NCBI RefSeq assembly: GCF_012848175.1
Contig: NZ_CP051651.1
Span: 3,348,001-3,412,000, forward strand
Origin: Xanthomonas campestris pv. badrii
Lineage (GTDB): Bacteria > Pseudomonadota > Gammaproteobacteria > Xanthomonadales > Xanthomonadaceae
Reading direction: 5' to 3'
DNA length: 64,000 nucleotides
The notes beneath the pieces are model-generated. The model was not told where the DNA came from and searched no databases. It was given only the letters and a program-made list of their open reading frames with translations. Positions 39,595-47,950 of the stretch are shown one piece after another. Numbering within the stretch: the stretch's first letter is position 1; every line of letters starts with the position of its first letter. Both the position numbers and the translations under genes were made by a program.

Positions 39595-40041
39595 ATGCGC
39601 CCTGTCCGCTTCCTCGCCCTCGCCTGCCTGATGTTGCTTGCTGGCTGCGCCAGCCGCGGTCCGTGGGTGGAACTGGCCGGCACGCGCTATCAGGTGGAAC
39701 TGGCACAGAACGATGCCGACCGCATCCAGGGCCTGATGTTCCGCGATGCCATGGACGAAGACCGCGGCATGCTGTTCATCCACGACCGTCAGGAGCCGCT
39801 GGCGTACTGGATGAAGAACACCAAGATCGCGCTGGACATCCTGTATTTCGACAACCAGCGCCGGCTGGTGTCGCAGCAGCGCGATGTGCCGCCGTGTTCG
39901 GCCGGCGATGCCTGCCCGCCCTATCCCAGCAAGGCGCCGGCCCGCTATGTGCTGGAGCTCAATGCCGGCCAGGCCGCCAAGCTCGACCTCCAGGATGGCA
40001 CCGAGCTTGTTTTCAGCCCGGATATTCCCAAACTGAAGTGA
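39595..40041 (+). CDS. DUF192 family lipoprotein
   Basis: A 148-residue protein with a lipoprotein signal (lipobox LLAGC, Cys at about residue 19). The DUF192 core follows: RIQGLMFRDAMDEDRGMLFI, AYWMKNTKIALDILYFD and ELNAGQAAKLDLQDG. The family has a small beta fold of unknown function. ATG 39595 was chosen because it opens the signal peptide; the 290 bases between rpiA and this gene hold nothing I can support. Confidence 0.9.
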   Translation: MRPVRFLALACLMLLAGCASRGPWVELAGTRYQVELAQNDADRIQGLMFRDAMDEDRGMLFIHDRQEPLAYWMKNTKIALDILYFDNQRRLVSQQRDVPPCSAGDACPPYPSKAPARYVLELNAGQAAKLDLQDGTELVFSPDIPKLK

Positions 40042-40081
40042 TTCACAGCGATGTGATGTCTCCTGTCAGGAAGTACCGGAC

Positions 40082-40963
40082 TTGAACCCCGCGCCGCTTG
40101 CCGACACTCTTGGCAGCATGGTCGACATGCTCCCACTTCCCCATTGGACCGCGCTCGCCAGCCTGGACGACGATGCGGTGCCGTTGATGTCCACCGCGCT
40201 GCTGATTGCGCGCGACGAGTATCCGCAACTGGATGCCGAGCTGTACGACACGCTGGTGCAGAGCCACGTCGAGCATCTACGCCGCGAAGTGGACGCGATC
40301 GATCTATGGCCGCTGAAGATGGCCGCGGTCAACCGCTACCTGTTCGATGAGCTGGGCTATTCCGGCAATCACGACGAGTACTACGACCCGCGCAACAGCT
40401 ATCTCAACCAGGTGTTCGAGCGCCGGCTGGGCAACCCGATCTCGCTGGCGATGGTACAGATCGAAGTGGCCCGGCGCCTGGGCATTCCGCTGGCGGGGGT
40501 CTCGTTTCCCGGACACTTCCTGGTGCGCCTGCCGGTGGACGACGGCGTGCTGGTGATGGACCCGTTCAACGGTGGCCGACCGCTGGGGGTGGACGAACTG
40601 CGCGAGCGCGCGCGCCCGCACCTGGGCGGGGAGATTCCCGACGATCGCGCGCTGGCGCAGATCCTCGACCCGGCCCCGCACCGCGCGATCCTGATCCGCA
40701 TCCTGCGCAACCTGCATGGCGTCTACGCCGACGCCGAGCACTGGGACCGCGCCGCACGCAGCGCCGACCGCATCCTGAAGCTGGTGCCGGACCAACCCGA
40801 GGCGCTGCGCGACCGCGGCATGGCCTACCTGCATCTGGGCCACCGCTCCGGTGCGCGCCACGATCTGTCGCGTTACCTGCTGCTCAATCCAGGCGCGCAG
40901 GACGTAGGCAACCTGCACGAGCATCTGGTCGAGTTGAACAGCCAGCGCTCACGCGCGCACTGA
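40082..40963 (+). CDS. SirB1-like transglutaminase-fold/TPR protein
   Basis: A 293-residue cytoplasmic protein. The N-terminal transglutaminase-like SirB1 domain has LDAELYDTLVQSHVEHLRRE, NQVFERRLGNPISLAMVQIE and GVSFPGHFLVRLP. A C-terminal TPR-like part (RSADRILKLVPDQPEALRDR) follows. TTG 40082 is the likely start because AGGAAG lies about 8 nt upstream; ATG 40118 is an alternative. Function unknown beyond the family. Confidence 0.88.
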   Translation: MNPAPLADTLGSMVDMLPLPHWTALASLDDDAVPLMSTALLIARDEYPQLDAELYDTLVQSHVEHLRREVDAIDLWPLKMAAVNRYLFDELGYSGNHDEYYDPRNSYLNQVFERRLGNPISLAMVQIEVARRLGIPLAGVSFPGHFLVRLPVDDGVLVMDPFNGGRPLGVDELRERARPHLGGEIPDDRALAQILDPAPHRAILIRILRNLHGVYADAEHWDRAARSADRILKLVPDQPEALRDRGMAYLHLGHRSGARHDLSRYLLLNPGAQDVGNLHEHLVELNSQRSRAH

Positions 40964-41062
40964 GCCCGCCCGCATCGCGATCCGCCTGGCCGCCTGGCCG
41001 CCTGGCCGCCGCAGCGTGGCTCTGCTGCCCGTGATCGATACCCGATCCGGGCAGGCAGGCGC

Positions 41063-41254
41063 TCAGTCGATCTCCACCATCTCGAAGTCGTCCTTGGTGA
41101 CGCCGCAGTCCGGGCAGGTCCAGGTGTCGGGCACGTCCTGCCAGCGGGTGCCGGGTGCGATGCCTTCCTCGGGAATGCCGTCGGCCTCGTTGTAGAGGAA
41201 CCCGCAGACGACGCACATCCAGGTGCGGTAGATGGTCGTGGATGTGTCGCTCAT
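41063..41254 (-). CDS. Rubredoxin
   Basis: A 63-residue one-iron electron carrier. The two iron-binding knuckles are [13 protein letters not shown] and [11 protein letters not shown]. The start at ATG 41254 gives the usual size plus a short N-terminal tail. Divergent from thiE. The partner enzyme cannot be told from the context. Confidence 0.95.
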   Translation of the reverse strand: MSDTSTTIYRTWMCVVCGFLYNEADGIPEEGIAPGTRWQDVPDTWTCPDCGVTKDDFEMVEID

Positions 41255-41325
41255 CGGATAATCGCGGTCAGGTGACGGTGGGGCTACATTGTCCCACTCC
41301 ATCCACCGCTTTCGGAAGCGCTGCC

Positions 41326-41949
41326 ATGCCCAACCGCCTTGACGCCCGCGGCGTGTACCTGATCACCCCCGATGAGCCCAATACCCAGCGCCTGCTGCTG
41401 CGCACCGCGCCGTTGTTGTCGGCGATCACCTGGCTGCAATACCGCAACAAGCAGGCCGATGCGGCGCTACGGCTACGCCAGGCCAGCGCCCTGCGCGAGG
41501 CCTGCGCGGCGCACGGCGTGCCCTTGATCATCAACGACGATGCGCAGCTGGCCGCGCAGGTCGGCGCGCAAGGCGTGCACCTGGGCGAAGACGATGGCGA
41601 GGTGGCGGCCGCACGCGCTGCGCTGGGGCCGCAGGCCATCATCGGGGTGTCGTGCTACGACGAGATCGCGCGCGCGCGCGCCGCAGCGGCTGCCGGCGCC
41701 AGCTACGTGGCGTTCGGTGCATTCTTCCCCACCACCACCAAGCAGACCACCCGGCGCGCCACTCCTGCCCTGTTGCAGCAGGCTGCCGAGCTGGGCCTGC
41801 CGCGGGTGGCGATCGGCGGCATTGCGCCTGCACAGGTGCCCGACCTCGTCACTGCCGGCGCCGATCTGATTGCCGTGGTCAGCGGAGTGTATGCGGCGCC
41901 GGATCCGGTCGCTGCAGTGCAGGCGTACCGCGCCGGGTTTGCGTCGTAG
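41326..41949 (+). CDS. thiE: Thiamine-phosphate synthase
   Basis: Joins the pyrimidine and thiazole parts of thiamine. The 207-residue TIM barrel has the pyrophosphate-binding [45 protein letters not shown] and [23 protein letters not shown] 41326 was chosen as the start. No TPP riboswitch is visible upstream. hemL follows it in related genomes, but here a repeat block and a TonB receptor gene lie between. Confidence 0.96.
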   Translation: MPNRLDARGVYLITPDEPNTQRLLLRTAPLLSAITWLQYRNKQADAALRLRQASALREACAAHGVPLIINDDAQLAAQVGAQGVHLGEDDGEVAAARAALGPQAIIGVSCYDEIARARAAAAAGASYVAFGAFFPTTTKQTTRRATPALLQQAAELGLPRVAIGGIAPAQVPDLVTAGADLIAVVSGVYAAPDPVAAVQAYRAGFAS

Positions 41950-42104
41950 TGCTGCAAGCGTCGAAGACGATTGATGCTGGCTGCCTCGTAAGCCGCTCGC
42001 GCAGCATTGAATGCCTTGCTTGCACCACGTGCACCGACCATCGTGACGGGTCCTTGCCAGCTCACCGTCGCGGCCGGGCAAGCGCCGTGCAGCAAGGTCG
42101 CAGC

Positions 42105-42683
42105 GTCGAGGGCGCGGCGTCCTCACCGCTCGCGGGACACGCCGCAAGTACGTCCATGTAGGCTCGGTGGCAGCATCCATGCCGCCACACGGCCCGCAAT
42201 CGACGAGGACACCACGCCAGACAGTTGGTTGGTGGTTTTACTGAAGAACGAAGACACCGCGTCGCACGGTTTGCTGGTTGCTCTGTCGAAAGCTCTGCGC
42301 ACCGACCATCTCGACTGGTCCTTGCCCGCCCACCGTCGCAGGACCCTTGGCGGCATGGATGCCGCCACGGAGCTTACATGGACGTACTTGCAGCGTGTCC
42401 TGCGATGGTGGGCGGGCAAGGGCCCTGCAGCGAAGGCGCAGATGATCCGCTCCGCGCCTGATCTGTCCGTAGCGAGCAATCAGGTTGAAACACCTGAAAT
42501 GTGCGTATCGCGAGCGCCTGGCGATCTTCGAGCCCGGTCGAGGGCGCGGCGCCCTCACCGCGCGCGGGACGCGCCGTTGACCCGTCCATCGGGGCTTGGT
42601 GGCGGCATCCATGCCGCCACACGGCCCCACAATCGGTGAGGACACCACGCCAGACAGTTGGTTGGTGGTCCTGTGGAAGATCA
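42105..42683. repeat. Repeat block: two direct copies and one inverted copy of a ~145-bp unit
   Basis: Two direct copies at 42105-42255 and 42537-42683 share GTCGAGGGCGCGGCG, ATCCATGCCGCCACACGGCC and GACACCACGCCAGACAGTTG. Between them at about 42284-42440 is an inverted relative. In this part, 24-bp arms at 42321-42344 and 42397-42420 (23 of 24 paired) enclose GGCGGCATGGATGCCGCC, itself palindromic. The 820-bp gap between thiE and the receptor gene has no coding frame I can support. Confidence 0.8.
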
Positions 42684-42718
42684 GCGTCGTCAGCCAAGCC
42701 ATCTCCCAAAACAAAAAC

Positions 42719-42744
42719 AGCGACGCGTGCTCTCACGCGTCGCT
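42719..42744 (-). terminator. Terminator of the Oar-like receptor gene
   Basis: A perfect 11-bp stem (AGCGACGCGTG/CACGCGTCGCT, loop of four) is followed on the minus strand by GTTTTTGTTTTG. It lies 30 nt after the receptor stop codon. Confidence 0.92.
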
Positions 42745-42773
42745 GCCGGGACTTCCTTTGTCGCTTGATCCGA

Positions 42774-45700
42774 TCAGAAGTCGTAGCTCAAGGTCACCCG
42801 GCCAGAGCGCGGTGCCTGATAGGCCACGACCTGGTTCCACAACGGATTGGTGGTGTTGTCGGGCAGCTGCGAGAACGGGTAGATATTGGTCGCGGTCTGC
42901 TCGTTGGTGATGTTGAACACGTCGAAACGCAGCGCCAGCTTGCCGTCGGCGAAGGACGGCTTGTAGGTCACGCCCATGTCGAGCTGGGCGATCCAGCCCA
43001 GCCGGCCCTGCGAGCCCGGAGGCGATGCCACGCCGGTGCCGGTTTCCGGGTTGTAGCAGTAGTGGTAGGGACCACCGGTGATGGCACTACCGCCATAGCC
43101 GGCCGGATCGCGGCCGCTGTACTCGGTGCCGTAGTAATTGCCCAGGCAGTTGCGCGGCGCACCGGAGATCAGGCTGAAGTTGGCCGAGGCGCCCCATTGC
43201 GGAGTGAACTGATAGAAGCCGAACAACTTGAGCTGGTGACGGTGATCGTTGGATTGATCGCCGTTGAAGTGTTCCATCAACGCCGGGTGGTCCCAGCTTT
43301 GCGTGGTCGATACCGAGGCCTGGCCCTGGTAGCTCCCCAGGGCGCCGCCGGTGCGCCACAGGTCCGAACGCACCTGGCCTTCGGTGGTGCCGTAGCTATG
43401 CGACCAGACATAGTTGACCTTGGCGTACCACTGGCCGTCGAAGGGGCGCTCCAGATTGAATTCCACCGCCGAGTAGTTGCGCTTGAACTTCGGGAAACCG
43501 GCTGCCTCGCGGCTTACCGACACTTCGTGGAACTGACCATCGGTGCCGATCACGCCCCAGGTGTTGGTCTGGCCCGGATTGATCAGCGATGCGCCTGCCA
43601 CCTTGGAAAAATCGATGGTCACGCCTTGCGCGGCCGCCGCGTCGATCAGCGCGGTATTGGAGACATCGTAGTTCTGGTCGTCGATGCCGGCATTGAGGCG
43701 ACGGTGCGTGCCGCGCACGCCCAGCACCCAGCCGCTGTCGAGTTGCTTGGTAAAGCCGAGAATGAGTTCGTCCTGGTTTTCGCCTTCGATATCCTTGGCT
43801 ACCGCCGTGCGCACGTCGGCAATGCGGCCGAAGCGCGAATTGGCAGAGACCGCCGAGCCCAGTTGCTGCGCCAGGACCGGCGTGCCGTCGGCATTGATGC
43901 CGCTGTAGGTGAAGTAGGTGTCGGTGGTGGTGGCCGGGGTGAACAGGCTCACCGCCGACAGCGGCAGGCCGAGGTAGTAACGGCCAAGGTTGCCGAACAC
44001 CTTCAGGCTGGAATCGCCGTTGACGTCCCAGCTGAAGCCCAGGCGCGGCGCCCAGGCGTTGTCCACTTCGATGTAGGGGTCGCCGAACGGGGTGTAGTTG
44101 GTGAATTCGTCCTTGCGCAGGCCCAGGCTAAGCAGCAGGTTGTCGGTGACCTGCCATTTGTCTTCGATGTAGTACGCGCGTTGCTTTGCCTCGTACGAGT
44201 ACAGGCTGGTGTTGATGTTGCGTACCACGTAGTAGCCGCTGGACCCGTTGACCGGATCCACCAACCCCGGGCTGGGTGCGCCGATGCCACCGGCCTCGTT
44301 GGCCGACTGGCTGACCAGCCCGCCAGTGGCCAGGCCGTTGGGATCGTTGGTCTGGCCATAGGTCCAGGCAAAGCCCGGGCCGGACAGCACCGACCCGACA
44401 TCGATGCCTTCGGACTTCTGGTTGTCGATTCCGAAGTTGAGCGTGTGGTGGCCGATGCGCCATTCCAGATTCAGGCGCTGATTGTCTTTCTTGTACTCGC
44501 GGTCGGGCGAACTGACCGAGGTCACCAGCTGGTTGCCGATGCGCGGAGTGCCGCCGGTGTAGGCCGGATTCTGTAGTGCGGCGCTGTTGATGACGGGCCC
44601 GCCAGCGGCGTTGTAGTTGAACGGGGTCAGCTCGTCAGGCGTGGTCATCTTGCCGTACAGCGCAGTCACGGTGAGGTTGTCGCCGATATAGCCGGTGTAC
44701 TTGCCGGTGAACAGGGTCGGGCCGGTTTTCCAGGTGGATTCATCGGTGAAATAACTGCCGCGCTGGCGATTGACATAGTCGTAGCGGTAGATCGACCCGT
44801 TGGTCTCGGCCTCATCACTCGCGCCGGTCACCTCGATCAGGTGGTTGTCGGTGATGTTCCAGTCCACCTTGGCGTACCAGCGCTTCTGCTTGTAGTCGTA
44901 ATCGGTGAGGCCGCCGGTGCCGCCGTTGTCGGTGTCGCGATTGGTGCCCACGCGCACGCCGTCCGAATCCACCTGCTCGGCGGCCAGGAAGAAGAACAGC
45001 TTGTCCTGGATGATCGGCCCGCCGACATAGGCGCTGTAGGTGGTCTGGTTGGCTTCGGCTTCGCTGGCCGGTTGGTACAGGCCGTTGGCCGCGCGGGCAT
45101 AACGGTAGGCGGCGTTGTTGACGGTGCTGGCCTGGCTGTCCGGACGCCAGTAGATGTCGCGCTGGTTGGCACGCAGGCCGTTGGGCTCCCAGATCACGGC
45201 GGCGCCGAACTTCCATTCGTTGGTGCCGCGCTTGCCGATCTGGTTGATCACGCCGCCATTGGAGCGGCCGAACTGCGCGCCATAGCCGCCGGTGAAGATT
45301 TCCTGCTGGTCGATGGCGCCGTAGGGCAGGGTCAGGCCCCCCAGGTTGTTGCTGATGGTGGTGGTGTTGAAACCGTTGAGGTAGTACGCGTTTTCGCTGG
45401 CGGCCGAGCCGCCGAAGCTGGGCAGCGCGCCGCCGAGCGGGCCGTTGTCGAAGCCGCCGCTGTTGACCACCACGCCCGGCGCCAGCAGCGCGATCGCCTC
45501 GGCGGTGCGGCCCAACGGCAGCTGCGCCAGCTGCTCGGCAGTGACCACGGTACGGGTATCCACGCTGCTGACGTCGATGGTGGCCAGGCTGGCGGCATTG
45601 ACGGTGACGCTGTCCAGGGTCTGCACGCCGCTCCCCGCGGCGCCGGCGGCGAACGAGACGTCGGTGTTGGCGCCGACGGTAATGGCGACGTTCTCGCGGG

Positions 45701-45953
45701 TTTCCACCACCGCGCCGTCGCGCTTGACCGTCACCTTGTAGGTGCCCAGCGGCAGGTTGCCGGCGGTGTAGCGGCCGCGCGCGTCCACCGGCACTTCGCG
45801 GCTGAGGCCACTGTTGTTTTCCACCACCACGCTGGTGCCGTTGCCCTGCCCCACGCTGCCAACGATGCTGCCGGTGGTCGACTGCGCGTGTGCGCTGCCG
45901 ATGGCCACCACCAAGGCCAACGCCAGGGCACCCTTCTGGATACTACGGTTCAT
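42774..45953 (-). CDS. TonB-dependent receptor, Oar-like
   Basis: Outer-membrane TonB-dependent transporter of 1059 residues. Sec signal (KGALALALVVAIGSAHA), then a carboxypeptidase-regulatory-like N-terminal domain (GSIVGSVGQGNGTSVVVENN), a plug with LAQLPLGRTAEAIALLAPGV and FTGGYGAQFGRSNGGVINQI, and a long beta-barrel ending SGRVTLSYDF with C-terminal Phe. This layout is called Oar-like and is common in xanthomonads. ATG 45953 was chosen; the frame upstream to 46034 has no signal. Three CGGGTAGG sites lie 168-212 bp upstream. Substrate unknown; peptides are one possibility for this type. Confidence 0.94.
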   Translation of the reverse strand: MNRSIQKGALALALVVAIGSAHAQSTTGSIVGSVGQGNGTSVVVENNSGLSREVPVDARGRYTAGNLPLGTYKVTVKRDGAVVETRENVAITVGANTDVSFAAGAAGSGVQTLDSVTVNAASLATIDVSSVDTRTVVTAEQLAQLPLGRTAEAIALLAPGVVVNSGGFDNGPLGGALPSFGGSAASENAYYLNGFNTTTISNNLGGLTLPYGAIDQQEIFTGGYGAQFGRSNGGVINQIGKRGTNEWKFGAAVIWEPNGLRANQRDIYWRPDSQASTVNNAAYRYARAANGLYQPASEAEANQTTYSAYVGGPIIQDKLFFFLAAEQVDSDGVRVGTNRDTDNGGTGGLTDYDYKQKRWYAKVDWNITDNHLIEVTGASDEAETNGSIYRYDYVNRQRGSYFTDESTWKTGPTLFTGKYTGYIGDNLTVTALYGKMTTPDELTPFNYNAAGGPVINSAALQNPAYTGGTPRIGNQLVTSVSSPDREYKKDNQRLNLEWRIGHHTLNFGIDNQKSEGIDVGSVLSGPGFAWTYGQTNDPNGLATGGLVSQSANEAGGIGAPSPGLVDPVNGSSGYYVVRNINTSLYSYEAKQRAYYIEDKWQVTDNLLLSLGLRKDEFTNYTPFGDPYIEVDNAWAPRLGFSWDVNGDSSLKVFGNLGRYYLGLPLSAVSLFTPATTTDTYFTYSGINADGTPVLAQQLGSAVSANSRFGRIADVRTAVAKDIEGENQDELILGFTKQLDSGWVLGVRGTHRRLNAGIDDQNYDVSNTALIDAAAAQGVTIDFSKVAGASLINPGQTNTWGVIGTDGQFHEVSVSREAAGFPKFKRNYSAVEFNLERPFDGQWYAKVNYVWSHSYGTTEGQVRSDLWRTGGALGSYQGQASVSTTQSWDHPALMEHFNGDQSNDHRHQLKLFGFYQFTPQWGASANFSLISGAPRNCLGNYYGTEYSGRDPAGYGGSAITGGPYHYCYNPETGTGVASPPGSQGRLGWIAQLDMGVTYKPSFADGKLALRFDVFNITNEQTATNIYPFSQLPDNTTNPLWNQVVAYQAPRSGRVTLSYDF

Positions 45954-46120
45954 GCTTTCTCCCCAAGTCTGGAACTGTCGCAAGACGACCAATGAACGGG
46001 GCCAACGGCCACCGGGATCACACGTTCTGAACATCCGCGGCAGGGCGCCAATGACCGCATGCCATCAGCTCATGCCCAAACGTCGAGACCATTGCGTTCG
46101 ATCATAGGCAGCCGGGTTGC

Positions 46121-46165
46121 CCTACCCGCCGGCTCCAACGGGTAGGCGGGCCTCTGCCGGGTAGG
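46121..46165. promoter_or_regulatory. CGGGTAGG repeat cluster upstream of the Oar-like receptor
   Basis: CGGGTAGG occurs at 46139-46146 and 46158-46165 (starts 19 bp apart), and in inverted form at 46121-46128. The same 19-bp-spaced pair lies upstream of the second receptor gene at 57842-57868. It may be an activator site for a shared regulator, such as the MalT-like protein at 47951. This is inference from the shared pattern. Confidence 0.45.
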
Positions 46166-46256
46166 CGCGCGAGGCTGCAGGCCTGACAATGGCGTACGCG
46201 ATGCCCACCACCGGGCATCGATGCCTCCCAACGGAATTCCTCAAGGATCTGCGCGC

Positions 46257-47546
46257 ATGAACCACACCCGCTCCCACGCCCTGTTCGCCCAGGCGCAGAC
46301 CCTGCTGCCCGGCGGCGTCAACTCACCGGTCCGGGCGTTCAAGTCGGTGGGAGGCGAGCCGTTCTTCGTGGCGCGCGCCGACGGCCCTTATCTTTACGAC
46401 GTCGACGACAACCGCTACATCGACTACGTGGGCTCATGGGGCCCGATGATCGCCGGCCACAACCACCCGGCGGTGCGCGAAGCGGTGGAACGCGCCGTCC
46501 GCGATGGGCTGTCGTTCGGTGCGCCGTGCGCGGCCGAGGTGACCATGGCCGACACCATCACCCGGCTGGTGCCGTCGTGCGAGATGGTGCGCATGGTCAA
46601 TTCCGGCACCGAGGCCACGCTGTCGGCGGTGCGCCTGGCACGCGGCGCCACCGGGCGTAACCGCATCATCAAGTTCGAAGGCTGCTATCACGGCCACGGC
46701 GACTCGTTCCTGGTCAAGGCCGGCAGCGGCATGCTGACCCTGGGCGTGCCCACCTCGCCGGGCGTGCCGGCGGGCCTGAGCGAGCTGACTGCCACGCTCA
46801 GCTTCAACGATTTCGAAGGCGCGACCGCCCTATTCGACGAGATCGGCGCCGATGTGGCGGCGGTGATCATCGAACCGGTGGTGGGCAACGCCAACTGCAT
46901 TCCGCCGCTGGCCGGCTATCTGCAGCATCTGCGCACGCTGTGCACGCGGCATGGCGCGCTGCTGATCTTCGACGAGGTGATGACCGGTTTCCGCGTCGCC
47001 CTGGGCGGGGCGCAGGCGCTGTACGGGGTGACGCCGGACCTCACCACCTTTGGCAAGATCATCGGCGGCGGCATGCCGGTGGGCGCGTATGGCGGCCGTC
47101 GCGAGCTGATGGAGCAGATTGCCCCGGCCGGGCCGATCTACCAGGCCGGCACCTTGTCGGGCAACCCGGTGGCCATGGCCGCGGGCCTGGCGATGCTGGA
47201 GCTTGTGCAGGCGCCGGGCTTCCATGCTCGCCTGAGCGAGGCCACCAGCGCGTTGTGCGAGGGGCTGGAAGATGCCGCGCGTGCGGCCGGCATTGCGGTC
47301 ACCACCAACCAGGTGGGCGGCATGTTCGGGGTGTTCTTCACCGACGAGATCGTGGAGAGCTACGCCCAGGCCACTGCCTGCGACATCACCACCTTCAACC
47401 GCTTCTTCCACGCGATGCTGCAGCGGGGCGTGTATCTGGCGCCGTCGGCGTACGAAGCCGGCTTCATGTCCAGCGCGCACGATGCGGCGGTGATCGACGC
47501 CACCCTGGCGGCCGCGCGCGAGGCCTTTGCCGACGTGGCGCGCTGA
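46257..47546 (+). CDS. hemL: Glutamate-1-semialdehyde 2,1-aminomutase
   Basis: Makes 5-aminolevulinate for heme synthesis with PLP. The 429-residue class III aminotransferase-fold protein begins [20 protein letters not shown]. The PLP lysine is in [20 protein letters not shown], with [20 protein letters not shown] and [11 protein letters not shown] also present. ATG 46257 was chosen over the frame from 46221. Its promoter region overlaps the CGGGTAGG cluster that faces the receptor gene. Confidence 0.97.
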   Translation: MNHTRSHALFAQAQTLLPGGVNSPVRAFKSVGGEPFFVARADGPYLYDVDDNRYIDYVGSWGPMIAGHNHPAVREAVERAVRDGLSFGAPCAAEVTMADTITRLVPSCEMVRMVNSGTEATLSAVRLARGATGRNRIIKFEGCYHGHGDSFLVKAGSGMLTLGVPTSPGVPAGLSELTATLSFNDFEGATALFDEIGADVAAVIIEPVVGNANCIPPLAGYLQHLRTLCTRHGALLIFDEVMTGFRVALGGAQALYGVTPDLTTFGKIIGGGMPVGAYGGRRELMEQIAPAGPIYQAGTLSGNPVAMAAGLAMLELVQAPGFHARLSEATSALCEGLEDAARAAGIAVTTNQVGGMFGVFFTDEIVESYAQATACDITTFNRFFHAMLQRGVYLAPSAYEAGFMSSAHDAAVIDATLAAAREAFADVAR

Positions 47547-47950
47547 GGCGCGCCTTCTCAATCGCGGCTCATGTGCCCCAGCGCACCAGGCAGGCGCGTG
47601 CTCAACCACCGCCTGCCTGCATCGCTACTTCGGTACCGATACGCCTGTCCATCTTCCCCTCGCTATCGACCTTCGCTCCTGCAGCGCGCATTGCTTGACT
47701 CAGCGCACAACCGGCCTCGTCGATTGCCGCGATAGCGGCGATAGGCGACCAAACGCCTTTGCTTTTGTCTTGTGGATGTCATACCTTTCTGAAAGGTGCT
47801 CACGGACGGGCATGGGTGGGGACCCTCGAAGCAGCCGATCCGCCGTTGTCGCCTTCGCCGTGACTGGCTGGCCGTCGCCGCTGTTTCATTCCGTCGTGCA
47901 GCGCATCGAGCCGGCGCGCTGCCGACGCTTGCCACGGCCGCCCTCGCCTC
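47547..47950. other. Gap between hemL and the MalT-like regulator
   Basis: I see no gene here. A 15-bp palindrome ACCTTTCTGAAAGGT lies at 47783-47797, about 155 bp before the regulator start, and could be part of its promoter. Nothing else recognisable. Confidence 0.4.

Noticed and set aside
45954..46034. N-terminal extension of the Oar-like receptor
   Set aside because: It would bury the signal peptide; ATG 45953 opens a normal Sec signal.
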